DNA of 64,000 bases from VAZQ01 sp963817015. GTDB taxonomy: Bacteria > Pseudomonadota > Alphaproteobacteria > Rhizobiales > Xanthobacteraceae. Of the stretch, positions 28,102 to 37,032 are shown one piece after another. The position numbers and the translations under genes were made by a program. Each line of letters opens with the position of its first letter. Position 1 is the stretch's first letter. The DNA lies in assembly GCA_963817015.1 (NCBI GenBank), contig CAWFMV010000007.1, positions 496,001 through 560,000 on the forward strand, written 5' to 3'. The notes beneath the pieces were generated by a model. That model was not told the origin of the DNA and searched no databases. It saw nothing but the letters and a program-made list of their open reading frames with translations.

Positions 28102-28708
28102 TTAGCCGGCCGCATGCCGGAAGCGGCCTTCGCGCAGGAAGTGCGCCACCTGCACCGGTGCGCGCCAGTGCAGCGGGAGCGTGTGCAGGCCGCGAAGGGT
28201 GATGTGATCGCGTTCGCCGGGCAAGTGCGTCGAGGCCAGCGAGACGGCATGATCCCATGACGCCGCGATGATTCCGCAATCGAGATCGGCCGCCGCTGCG
28301 AGCCCATTCACGTAGCTGCCGGGATGTGAGCAGAGCTCTCTCGCCGCAGCGGGCCACCGCCCAAAGAGTTCTCAGGGCAAGGTCCGCGAGCCGAGCACCG
28401 CGGTTGGGCGGGGCCAGCAGCACGACGCGGCCGAGCTTGCGCGGCCTCTGCATCGCGAGCGCGCTGCGCACCACGATGGCGCCCATGCTGTGGCCGACAA
28501 AATGAAGCCGCTCGACAGCGTCGTTGTCGTCGAGCTCTTTGGCCTTGGCCGCGAGCTGTGCCGCATGCATCTCGATCGAGCCGCGCAGGCTTGGATAGCG
28601 CCAATTGATGGCGCGATAGCCCTGTCGCGCCAAGCCACGCCGAAGCGGCTCGAGCAGCACCGGGTGTGCTCCGTGCCCATGCACGAGGAGAACAGCTTCG
28701 CGTGTCAC
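28102..28708 (-). CDS. alpha/beta-hydrolase (lipase-like), one frame break
   Basis: The N-terminus (EAVLLVHGHGAHPVLLEPL) gives the oxyanion loop, and HFVGHSMGAIVVRSAL the GxSxG nucleophile. LLAPPNRGARLADLAL follows. The frame then breaks near 28315; removing one base continues with NGLAAAADLDCGIIAASWDH, a region holding the acid residue, and ends RHAAG at 28102. Restored length is 201 residues. It looks like the small triacylglycerol-lipase/PGAP1-like hydrolases. Its substrate is unknown. Confidence 0.78.
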
Positions 28709-28987
28709 GACAAGAAACTAGCGCGAGCCTCTGAGTCCCTGCAATTGCGCTGTTGGCAGCGATCTCACGCGGCCTGCGTGATGGGTATTATCTGGGGCTC
28801 AAGAAGGATCGCGCGTTTCGAAAAAAGATTGCTACGGCCCCCTCTGCCCGATCGCCAAACTGATGTAGCCTTGCGTTGGACTGCCAGCGGGACGCCGAAA
28901 TCCCAAACGTCGCATAAGGCGCGATGTTGTTGATCGGGCGTTCCGGCTGTGACCGTTCTGACCAAGAAGCCATAAGGGAGGAGACAC

Positions 28988-30025
28988 ATGAAGACCGCAC
29001 GCTACGCTGCGTTGCTGCTGGGTGCAGGAGCGATCGCGCTCGCCGCTCTCTCGGGTGAGCGGATATTCGCCCAGTCCAATGATCCAAACGCCTATCCCAA
29101 TCCCTACCAGCTGCAGGAGAACTGGGCGAAGCTGCCGGCTGGCCGCACCTGGGGCTCGACTATCGGCATCGAGATCGATCCCGACGGGAAGAGCCTGTGG
29201 ACGTTCGACCGCTGCGCCGCGCAGAACTGCCGTGGCTCGACGCTCGATCCGATCATGAAGTTCGATCCGAACGGCAACATGCAGACCAAGTTCGGCAGCG
29301 GCACGGTGAACGATCCGCACGGCTTCCATGTCGACCGCGACGGCAACGTCTGGGTGTCCGACACGGTTGCGGAGGGCGGCAAAGGCCAGACCGTCATCAA
29401 GTTCAGCAAAGACGGCAAGGTGCTGATGACGTTGGGCAAGCCGGGCGTTACTGGCGATGCGAGCTCGAACGATGCGTTCGACCAGCCGACTGACATTTAC
29501 GTGGCGCCGAATGGCGACATCTTCGTCTCGCAGGGACACGGCGCGCGTCCCACCGACCGCATCTTCAAATTCTCCAAGGACGGCACCTTGATCAAGTCCT
29601 GGGGCAAGCGCGGCAGCGGCCCGGGCGAGTTCAGCACGCCGCATCAATTGGCGATGGATTCCACCGGCCGGCTGTTCGTGGCTGACCGTGTCAACAATCG
29701 CATCCAGATCTTCGATCAGGATGGCAAGTATCTCGAGGAGTGGAAGCAGTTCGGGCGCCCGAGCGGCCTCTACATCGACCGCAATGACAATGTCTACTCG
29801 GCCGACCATCAGTCGGGCGATGACGGCGGCAAGGTCAATCCCGGCTTCAAGAAGGGCGTGCGCATCGGCAGCGCGAAGGACGGCAAGGTGGTGTCTTTCA
29901 TCCCCGAGATCGCGCCTGACGCCAACATGCCGGAAGGCATCGCGGCGGACGCATCGGGCATCATCTATGGCGGCTGGACCGGCAAGATGAACGTGCGCCG
30001 CTGGGTCAAGGCGGTCACGCAGTAA
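28988..30025 (+). CDS. secreted NHL-repeat beta-propeller protein
   Basis: A 345-residue exported protein (signal in residues 1-29, ending RIFAQ). Six NHL-type blades follow, for example PHGFHVDRDGNVWVSD, QPTDIYVAPNGDIFVSQ, TPHQLAMDSTGRLFVADRVNN and RPSGLYIDRNDNVYSAD. It resembles the peptidylglycine monooxygenase-like/6-bladed propeller group common in soil bacteria; the catalytic role is unclear. GGGAGGAG precedes the ATG. A strong terminator follows at 30083. Confidence 0.85.
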   Translation: MKTARYAALLLGAGAIALAALSGERIFAQSNDPNAYPNPYQLQENWAKLPAGRTWGSTIGIEIDPDGKSLWTFDRCAAQNCRGSTLDPIMKFDPNGNMQTKFGSGTVNDPHGFHVDRDGNVWVSDTVAEGGKGQTVIKFSKDGKVLMTLGKPGVTGDASSNDAFDQPTDIYVAPNGDIFVSQGHGARPTDRIFKFSKDGTLIKSWGKRGSGPGEFSTPHQLAMDSTGRLFVADRVNNRIQIFDQDGKYLEEWKQFGRPSGLYIDRNDNVYSADHQSGDDGGKVNPGFKKGVRIGSAKDGKVVSFIPEIAPDANMPEGIAADASGIIYGGWTGKMNVRRWVKAVTQ

Positions 30026-30082
30026 GTCAAAGACGGATCGCCCGACCGCTACTCTTCACGACTTCGATCGTCCCATGAACAT

Positions 30083-30117
30083 GCCGCGCCGGGAAACCCG
30101 GCGCGGCTTAATATTTT
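30083..30117 (+). terminator. rho-independent terminator after the NHL gene
   Basis: A perfect 11-bp stem, GCCGCGCCGGG and CCCGGCGCGGC around AAA, followed by TTAATATTTT. It lies 58 bp after the NHL stop and may also serve the convergent gene at 30152. Confidence 0.85.
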
Positions 30118-30151
30118 CGCGAACGGAAGCGTCGCCGCAGAAGAGGACGTC

Positions 30152-31138
30152 CTACTGGATCACCTCGTCGGCGCGCGTCAGCAGCGCCGGCGGTGGATTG
30201 AGACCCATCGCCCAGGCGGTGGTGGTGTTGATCGCGAGCTGGAACTTGGTTGAATTCACGACCGGAAGGTCGCCGGGCTTCTCGCCCTTGAGAATGCGGC
30301 CGACATAGACGCCGACCTGATGATAGCCGTCACTGAGGCTGGCGCCATAGCTCATCAGGCCACCCGCCGCCACGAAGGCCCGTGATGGATAGATGGTCGG
30401 TACGGAATAGCGCGCCGCCAGCGAGACGATCTCCTGTCGCCATTCCAGAAAGTACGGATCGTTGGCAACGAACAGAGCATCGGCCCCTCGTTGCTGGAGC
30501 GTCGTGAATGGCTTGTCGAAGCCGCTCTCCTTGTTGACATCCAGCACGATCGTTTGCATCCCGACCGCGCGAGCCGCCGCTTCCGCACGGGCTTTTTGTC
30601 CGGGCGAGTTGCGATTGTCGGGGTTGAGGAACACGCCCACCGTCGATGCCTTGGGGATGACCTCCCGCAACAGCTCGAACTGACGTTGCACGAGCGCGGC
30701 AATGTTCAGGCTGACACCCGTCATGTTGCTGCCCGACCCGTCGGGGTCGAGCAGACCGGTTGCGATCGGGTCGCCTCCGATTTGGAAGACGATCGGGATC
30801 GTCGACGTCGCCCGCTTGGCGGCAAGCGCTGATGCGGTGCCGCCCGTCGCCGCAATAATGGTGACGTTCCGGCGGACCAGATCGGCAGCCATGCCGGGCA
30901 GCCGATAGATCTGATTCTCAGCCCAGCGGAATTCGATCGCCGCGTTCTGCCGCTCGAAGCCGATCTCGCTCAAGCCTTTGCGAAACGCTGCTACGCGCTG
31001 CAGCGTCGGATCAGGTGATGCGCTGTTGAGAAAACCGATTAGGGGGGAATGCCCCTCCGCCCGTGCCGCGAGCGGCCAGGCGGCTAAGGAGCCGCCAAGA
31101 AAGGTCAAGAAATCGCGCCTGTCGAAGCAGTTGGTCAT
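30152..31138 (-). CDS. ABC transporter substrate-binding protein (TrpX/YtfQ-like, PF04392 type)
   Basis: A 328-residue periplasmic protein with a Tat-like signal (FDRRDFLTFLGGSLAAWPLA). Text such as SPLIGFLNSASPD, AAFRKGLSEIGFERQNAAI, EFRWAENQIYRLPGMAADLV and PIVFQIGGDPIATGLL is typical of the ABC_sub_bind family widespread in Bradyrhizobium. GGGAGG is 5 bases before ATG 31138. No permease or ATPase gene is nearby, so it is an orphan receptor. Confidence 0.88.
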   Translation of the reverse strand: MTNCFDRRDFLTFLGGSLAAWPLAARAEGHSPLIGFLNSASPDPTLQRVAAFRKGLSEIGFERQNAAIEFRWAENQIYRLPGMAADLVRRNVTIIAATGGTASALAAKRATSTIPIVFQIGGDPIATGLLDPDGSGSNMTGVSLNIAALVQRQFELLREVIPKASTVGVFLNPDNRNSPGQKARAEAAARAVGMQTIVLDVNKESGFDKPFTTLQQRGADALFVANDPYFLEWRQEIVSLAARYSVPTIYPSRAFVAAGGLMSYGASLSDGYHQVGVYVGRILKGEKPGDLPVVNSTKFQLAINTTTAWAMGLNPPPALLTRADEVIQ

Positions 31139-31576
31139 TCTCGCCTCCCGTGAGACCACGCCAGTTTAGCACATCATGGACCTAAAGCCGCGACTATTTC
31201 CCTCGCGCAAGAGAGCATTGCTCTATCCGCAACGGTGGTTTGGAGCCTGATGGCTGTTTGATGTCCAACGGAATGAGCTCCTCGCGAGCGAATCCGCGGA
31301 GAGTCAGGGTTATACGAGCAAACTGTTGCGATGGTGTGGCGGGCTGAGCGGTCGTTCGTTCAGTTTGGCGTTGGTGATCCACAGCTCAACTTCTGTGACG
31401 GTCAAGCGGAAATCCTGGTCTGCAGTGTGGGCTTTGGGATGGCAGCCATGATCAATCAGCCGGGTCCGCCGATTGGGGGATATGGGGTGCGATGTGAGCA
31501 GTCTATTGGTCGCCCGTCACGGGCGGCATCCCAGCCCAAAAAAGCAATCGATCGGCCGCTTACTTGAGAGGTGTTT
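31139..31576. other. 438-bp divergent intergenic region
   Basis: It lies between the ABC receptor (leftward) and a Bug receptor (rightward), and must hold both promoters. Short open frames on either strand have no ribosome site or recognisable product. Confidence 0.5.
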
Positions 31577-32555
31577 ATGAACATTTCACGTCGCAAATTC
31601 CTGCATCTGGCTGCAAGCAGCACCGTGTTGCCGGTGTTGCCTCGCACCGCGCGGGCGCAAACCTATCCGTCGCGGCCGGTGCATATCATCGTGCCCTACG
31701 CAGCGGCCGGCCCCAACGACATCGTGGCCCGAGTCGTGTGCCAATGGTTGTCCGAACATCTGGGCCAGCCGTTCGTGATCGAAAACCGCCCTGGTGCGGG
31801 GACCAATATCGGCACCGAGGTGGTGGTTCACGCACCGCCGGACGGCTACACGGTGCTGGTGGTGTCATCGTCGCACGCCATCAACGCAACGCTCTATGAC
31901 AAGCTCAACTTCAACTTCATCCGTGACATCGCACCGGTCGCCAGCATCATGCGCGTGCCGAATGTGATGGTGGTGAACCCATCATTTCCGGCGCGTTCGG
32001 TGCGCGAGTTCATCGACTATGGGAAGGCCAATCCCGGCAAGCTCAATTTCGGGTCGTCGGGTGTCGGCGCGTCCAATCACATGTCGGGCGAATTGTTCAA
32101 ATTCATGACCGGCCTCGACATGATGCACGTGCCATATCGGAGCTCTGGTCCGGCATTGACCGACTTGGTCGGCGGTCAAGTGCAGGTGATGTTTGACGCG
32201 ATGGCCTCGTGCGGTCGAGCACATCAGGGCGGGCAGGTTGCGGCCGCTCGGTGTCACCACGGCAATGAAGGCAGATGCATTGCCGGAAGTTCCGGTCATT
32301 GCCGATGTCGTGCCGGGTTACGAGGTCAGCAATTGGTTCGGCTTCGGGATGCCCAGGAGCACGCCAGCCGATGTGGTCATGGCATTCAACAAGGGGGTCA
32401 ATGAGGCGATCGCCGATCCGAAGCTGAAGGCGCGGCTCGCCGAGCTTGGGGGCATTCTGATGCCGGGCTCGCCGGCCGATTTCGGCAAGCTGATTGCCGA
32501 GGAAACCGAGAAATGGGGCAAGGTGATCCGCTCCGCCAACATCAAGCCGGCTTGA
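31577..32555 (+). CDS. Bug-family solute receptor, one frame break
   Basis: A receptor of 325 residues after removing one T near 32209. Tat-like signal ISRRKFLHLAASSTVLPVL. Hallmarks include VHIIVPYAAAGPNDIVARVV, PFVIENRPGAGTNIGTEVV, DMMHVPYRSSGPALTDLVG and WGKVIRSANIK. It is clearly similar to the receptor at 2032-3012 (same CQWLSEHLGQPFVIENR-type and FNFIRDIAPVASI text). I start at ATG 31577 with GAGAGG upstream. It is single. Confidence 0.85.
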
Positions 32556-32602
32556 GCATGATCCCGAAAAGTGGGACCCGGTTTTCGGAAAAGATCATGC
32601 TC
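32554..32602. repeat. GAGCATGATC palindromic repeat, copy B
   Basis: It runs GAGCATGATCCCGAAAAGTG to AAAAGATCATGCTC, an imperfect palindrome inverted relative to copy A. It starts inside the stop codon of the Bug gene and lies between two convergent genes, as expected for a bidirectional terminator. Confidence 0.82.
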
Positions 32603-32645
32603 AAACAAAAAGCCTAAGCGACGGATGTCACTTGTGAGAATTCCA

Positions 32646-32677
32646 GTGCAGGCGGGCTCGCGTGAGCTCGCCTGCAC
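32646..32677. terminator. strong hairpin between convergent genes
   Basis: GTGCAGGCGGGCTC pairs with GAGCTCGCCTGCAC (14 bp, one mismatch) around GCGT. It lies 19 bp past the end of the leftward PQQ dehydrogenase gene. There is no clear T run. Confidence 0.55.
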
Positions 32678-32695
32678 TGATGTCGAGGCGACGCC

Positions 32696-34420
32696 TTACA
32701 ATGCAAACACGAACAGCATTGTCTGGTTGCGCATCTCGGTCAGCTCCGGAGTGAGGCCGAGGCGGCCTTTGGAGATCAGGCTGAGCCCCGTCGTGATCGC
32801 AAGATACTGCTTGCCGCCGACCTCGAACGTCATCGGCGGCGCATTGATCCCGCTGCCAAGATTGAATTTCCAGAGCTCCTGCATGCTCTCGTCGTCATAG
32901 GCGACGACGGTGCCGTCGCCCAGGCCGGTGAACGCGAGCCCGCCGGCGGTCGTGAGCGCGGCGCTGAAGTTGGGATAGGGCGCACGCACGCGTTTCTTGA
33001 CCTCGCCCGTGAATGGATCGGCGACGACGATCTCGGATTCGGTCGGCGTGAGCAGCTTGATCCGTCCGCCCAAGAGGCTGCCGGTCGGGCTCCTCGGCTG
33101 CTCGGGCGTGATCGTGACTTCGTTGCAGGTCGGCCGCGACGGGATGTAGATGAGCCTGGTCTTCGGGCTGTACGACGCCGACCAGTAGTTGTTGCCGCCC
33201 TCGTGCGACGGACAGATACGCTTGGTGCGATCCGTCAGGGTTTGCGTTTGCACCCCTGAATAGACCTGGATGTCCTTGGTGGGATCATAATCGAGCGGCT
33301 TGCCCGTCTTCTGATCGATGCCCTTGGTCCAGGTGATCTCCTCCATGTAGGGCTTGGCTAAAACCGGCTGCCCGTTAGCGCGCTCGAAGCTGTAGAGGAA
33401 GCCATTGCGTGCCGCGTGGGTGACGAGCTTGTGCTCGCGGCCAGCCACCTGGCCGTCGATCAGAATGTGAGTGCCGACCTCGTCGTAGTCCCACATGTCG
33501 CCCGGTGTGTATTGGAAATACCAATTCATCTTTCCGGTGTCGGGATCCCAGGAGATCAGGCTGTTGGTGTAGAGATTGTCGCCAGGGCGGACGTAAGGGT
33601 TGTACATCGGCACCGGGTTGCCGGTGCCCCACAGCACCTGATTGGTGGCTGTGTCGTAGGAACCCGTGACCCACATGGCGCCGCCGCCGGTCTGCCAGGA
33701 ATTGTTGTTGTCCTTCCAGGTCTCGGAGCCGGGCTCGCCGGGGGCGGGGACCGTGTACTTGCGCCACAGGAGCTTGCCGGTCGCCGCATCAAGCGCCGCG
33801 ATGTAATCGCGCACGCCGCGGTCGCCGCCGGCCGCGCCCACGATGATCTTGTCCTTGACGGGAAGCGGCGCCGCCGAGAGCTGCACGTCGACTTGCCCCT
33901 CCGACAGGTTCGTCTCCCACACGACCTTGCCGGTGTCCTTGTCGGTTGCAATCACGCGCGGCGGATAGCTGGCGTTGGAGATGACGAGGTTGCCCCAAAG
34001 CGCGGCACCGCGATTGGCGAGCGGCAGCTTTTCCTGCTTGGGGTCCATGCGCCAGACGATCCGGCCCATGGCGCCGGAGCGGCCGTCGATCTTGTAAAGC
34101 ACGCCCCACTGATCAACGACATAGAGGTAGCCGTCCTCGGCGAGCGGAGTTGATTGCAAATTCTCGTTCGCCGACGTGCCGCCGAGCGCAACCGCGTAGG
34201 CAAGCTTGAGCGACTTGACGTTGGTTTTGTTGATCTTGTCGAGCGGCGAGTATCGCTGCGCGTCATAGGTGCGGTGATTCATCAGCCAGTTGTGCGGCTC
34301 CTTGTCTGCGTTGATCAGCCGATCCGGCGTGACCTCTGCGGCCAATGTCGGCCCTGCAAGGAACAAAACAGTGCTGGTCAGCAGCGCTGCCAGAGACGGC
34401 ATTCCGTTGGCGCATGGCAT
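32696..34420 (-). CDS. PQQ-dependent alcohol dehydrogenase, predicted lanthanide type
   Basis: A 574-residue periplasmic quinoprotein of the eight-bladed propeller type (signal near residues 8-28, ending TLAAE). Tryptophan-docking repeats are frequent (AATGKLLWRKY, PDTGKMNWYFQY). The active-site stretch is WDYDE with Asp311 as the likely catalytic base and Asp313 in the position that marks lanthanide-dependent enzymes. Unlike XoxF at 55493 it lacks the adjacent Cys-Cys pair. GGGAGG lies so close to the ATG at 34420 that the ATG at 34415 (other frame) with a frame break downstream is an alternative start. The alcohol substrate is unknown. Confidence 0.85.
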   Translation of the reverse strand: MPCANGMPSLAALLTSTVLFLAGPTLAAEVTPDRLINADKEPHNWLMNHRTYDAQRYSPLDKINKTNVKSLKLAYAVALGGTSANENLQSTPLAEDGYLYVVDQWGVLYKIDGRSGAMGRIVWRMDPKQEKLPLANRGAALWGNLVISNASYPPRVIATDKDTGKVVWETNLSEGQVDVQLSAAPLPVKDKIIVGAAGGDRGVRDYIAALDAATGKLLWRKYTVPAPGEPGSETWKDNNNSWQTGGGAMWVTGSYDTATNQVLWGTGNPVPMYNPYVRPGDNLYTNSLISWDPDTGKMNWYFQYTPGDMWDYDEVGTHILIDGQVAGREHKLVTHAARNGFLYSFERANGQPVLAKPYMEEITWTKGIDQKTGKPLDYDPTKDIQVYSGVQTQTLTDRTKRICPSHEGGNNYWSASYSPKTRLIYIPSRPTCNEVTITPEQPRSPTGSLLGGRIKLLTPTESEIVVADPFTGEVKKRVRAPYPNFSAALTTAGGLAFTGLGDGTVVAYDDESMQELWKFNLGSGINAPPMTFEVGGKQYLAITTGLSLISKGRLGLTPELTEMRNQTMLFVFAL

Positions 34421-34713
34421 TCCTCCCTTTTTGTAATGGTTCTCTTTCCATTATCGAGAGTTTCGGTGTCGAGAAAACGGCTGAGTGAGGCTTTTCACGG
34501 CATTGCTATTGATCCGCGCACCCCGACGCGGCAGCATCGAGGTGGCAGAGATGGTGCAGCCGGCGCCCCGCGCTGCGACACGACGACGCGTCAGCCCTCG
34601 GGGACAATTGCTCGGGTCGGACGTAAAAGGCCAGACGGGGGAGTTTCAGACCGAACATAGACAGTGGACGCCCGGGCGGGTTGATGGAAGCCGCGTCCGC
34701 ACGCGTGGATGGG

Positions 34714-35772
34714 ATGATGGGACGGCGTACTTTATCGATGGGAGTGGTTGCCGCTTGCATGTTGCAGGCCAGTCCGCTTGCCTCCCAATCAAACATCCAG
34801 TTCCTCGCCGCAAAACAGTCGGTTGCTCAGTTCTATTCCGGCAAGCAAATTACGCTGATCGTTGGCGCCACGCCTGGCGGCGGCTACGACACCCAGGCCC
34901 GCTTTGTCGCCAAGTATCTCGGCCACCACATTCCCGGGCGGCCCACGGTGGTGGTTCAGAACATGCCGGCAGCCGGCAGCTTGGCGGCCGCCAATCACAT
35001 CGCCAACGCCGCGCCCCGCGATGGCACCGTCATCGCCCTGGTTCAGCGCGGCATGTTGCTGATCAAGGCGTGGAATCCAGCGCAAGTGCGCTTCGAGCTG
35101 GACAAGCTCAATTGGATCGGCAGCATCAGTCGCGAGGTCGGGCTTGTGTTGGCGTGGCACACGGCTCCGCATCGCACGGCGCAGGATCTGTTCGACAAGG
35201 AGCTGATCGTTGGTGGCACGACTGGCATTGATACCGAGACCACCCCGCGCCTCCTGAATGCGGTGCTCGGCACGAAATTCAGAATTGTCGCCGGCTATCC
35301 CGGCACGGTCGAGATTGCGCTGGCGATGGAGCGGGACGAGGTGCAGGGGATTGCCGATTGGGCCTGGTCGAGTCTCAAGTCCGTGCGCCCGTCCTGGCTC
35401 GCCGAGAAGAAGGTCAACATCCTGATGCAGTCCGCGCTGGAGCGCGACCCGGAGCTGCATGGAATTCCCCTGGCGCTGGATTTTGTGAAGGGTGACGCCG
35501 ACCGGCGCGTCATGGAACTCTACCTCACTCAAAAAACGGTGGCGCGGCCCGTGATTGCTCCGCCCGGTGTGCCCGCTGATCGGCTTGCGGCTTTGCGTCA
35601 GGCCTTTAGCGCGCTGGCGCGCGACAAGGAATTTCTGGCCGATGCGCAGCGATCCAATCTCGACGTCTCGCCGGTCTCGGGTGAGGAGGTCGACAAGGTC
35701 GTGGCAATCATTGCCTCTGCGTCGCCCGAGACATTTCAGCGGCTCGGTAGTGATATCGCGGCAGCCCGATAG
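34714..35772 (+). CDS. tripartite tricarboxylate transporter-type receptor (Bug-like)
   Basis: A 352-residue exported receptor. The signal follows MMGRRTLSMGVVAACMLQASPLA. The mature part shows QITLIVGATPGGGYDTQARFVAKYLGHHIPG and PTVVVQNMPAAGSLAAANHIA, a divergent branch of the Bug/TctC family that is frequent in Bradyrhizobium. The C-terminus differs from the other receptors here. ATG 34684 is also possible. It is divergent from the PQQ dehydrogenase gene (293 bp between), so a shared control is possible. Confidence 0.82.
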   Translation: MMGRRTLSMGVVAACMLQASPLASQSNIQFLAAKQSVAQFYSGKQITLIVGATPGGGYDTQARFVAKYLGHHIPGRPTVVVQNMPAAGSLAAANHIANAAPRDGTVIALVQRGMLLIKAWNPAQVRFELDKLNWIGSISREVGLVLAWHTAPHRTAQDLFDKELIVGGTTGIDTETTPRLLNAVLGTKFRIVAGYPGTVEIALAMERDEVQGIADWAWSSLKSVRPSWLAEKKVNILMQSALERDPELHGIPLALDFVKGDADRRVMELYLTQKTVARPVIAPPGVPADRLAALRQAFSALARDKEFLADAQRSNLDVSPVSGEEVDKVVAIIASASPETFQRLGSDIAAAR

Positions 35773-35788
35773 ATCTCTCCACTTCTGA

Positions 35789-36402
35789 CTAGCTCGGCTG
35801 CGTCACCCGCCGCAGCGTGAGATTGATCCGCCCGCCCTCGGGCAGCAGCGTCGAGGTGCCGGGCATGATGCGGTCGACGCCGTGGAAGGCGAGCCGCGCG
35901 TCGCCGCCAAGCACCAGCGCGTCGCCCGAGGCGAGCCGGAACGAGCGGGTCGGATCGCTGCGCTTGGTGCCCGCCGATGCGGAACAGGCAGGTGTCGCCG
36001 AGCGAGAGCGAGACCACCGGCGCGGCGAAATCCTCCTCGTCGCGGTCCTGATGCAGCCCCATGCGGGCGTCCGGGCCGTAGACATTGACCAGGCAGGCTT
36101 CCGGCGGATGCGGATAGCCCGCCAGGTCTCGCCACGCCGCCAGCACGATGTCGGGGATCGGCGGCCAGGCGGTCGCCGGTCTCCGGATGGGGCGGCTGAT
36201 AGCGATAGCCGCGCTCGTCGGTCACCCAGCCGAGCGGCCCGCAATTGGTCATGCGCACCGACATCGGCTTGCCGCTCTTCGGCATGCGCGGCGTATAGAG
36301 CGGCGCGCCGCGCGCATCACGTCGCGCAGCGCCGCAAGCAGCGCCTCCTGGGCCGCTGCGGTCGAGATAACCGGGCAGTAAACGAAGGCCGCGTCCATGC
36401 AC
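35789..36402 (-). CDS. alkB: AlkB-type 2-oxoglutarate/Fe(II) dioxygenase, frames broken
   Basis: AlkB repairs 1-methyladenine and 3-methylcytosine by oxidative demethylation. Pieces in several frames line up as one protein: GLRLLPGYLDR, AQEALLAALRDVM, PLYTPRMPKSGKPMSVRMTN, GPLGWVTDERGYRY, CLVNVYGPDARMGLHQDRDE (His and Asp of the iron site), FAAPVVSLSLGDTCLFRIGG, SGDALVLGGDARLAFHGVDR (second His) and GRINLTLRRV. Breaks near 36363, 36310, 36165 and 35965 restore about 203 residues. The GTG at 36402 is the most likely start. The damage fits the general insertion pattern of this window. Confidence 0.8.
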
Positions 36403-36505
36403 GAAAATCTGTCTCCAAGGCCTCTTCAAAACGCCGCATAACCAATGTATGATCAGACCCAACATCGACAATGCATCAGATTTCAATCGCCAAGGGAGGG
36501 CCTCA

Positions 36506-37010
36506 ATGAAAATCCTGACCGTTTCGGCCGTTGCGCTGTCGGTGCTCGGTTTTGCCAGCGGCGCGCAGGCGCAGCAGGCCGGCAAGCTGTTCTTCGAAGG
36601 CGACATCGTCCGCGGCGCCCAGGCCGGCGCGCCCGGGCCGTTCTGCGTGCTGAACAATCAGTTCAAGCGTCTCGAGAAGGTCGTGTTCCGCTTCCGCATC
36701 CTCGATCAGGCCGGCAAGGCGCTCGACGACAAGGGGATCAAGAGCCTCGTCGTCGAATTGCCGGACGGCACAGAAGATGCAAGCGCGCGTTCGGCCCGCA
36801 TCCGCCGCGCGGCGAAGCTGCGACCGATCATTTCTGGACCGCCGCCTGGATCATCCCGGACGAACATCCGACCGGCACCTTCGCCTACAAGGCGACCGCG
36901 ACGGACATGCAGGGCCAGACGCAGACCTGGGAGCCGTTCAAGGTCACGCGTCGCAGTTCACGGTGGTCGACGGCGCGATCGAGATCAAGCCGCCGCCGGC
37001 CAAGCAGTAA
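36506..37010 (+). CDS. secreted protein of unknown function, frame breaks
   Basis: The start (MKILTVSAVALSVLGFASG, AQAQQ cleavage) follows GGGAGG. Then GKLFFEGDIVRGAQAGAPGP and LDQAGKALDDKGIKSLVVELPDG. The frame changes near 36770, 36795 and 36950; the restored text reads FGPHPPRGEAATDHFWTAAW, FAYKATATDMQG and FTVVDGAIEIKPPPAKQ. About 167 residues. It looks like a small Ig-fold periplasmic protein. It is followed closely by the larger secreted protein at 37033, probably its partner. Confidence 0.68.
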
Positions 37011-37032
37011 CTCGAACGACAAGGTACATGCC

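Noticed and set aside
28788..28987. Minus-strand peptide NNIAPYATFGISASRWQSNA upstream of the NHL gene
   Set aside because: It looks protein-like, but no start, ribosome site or family could be assigned, and part overlaps the NHL leader region.
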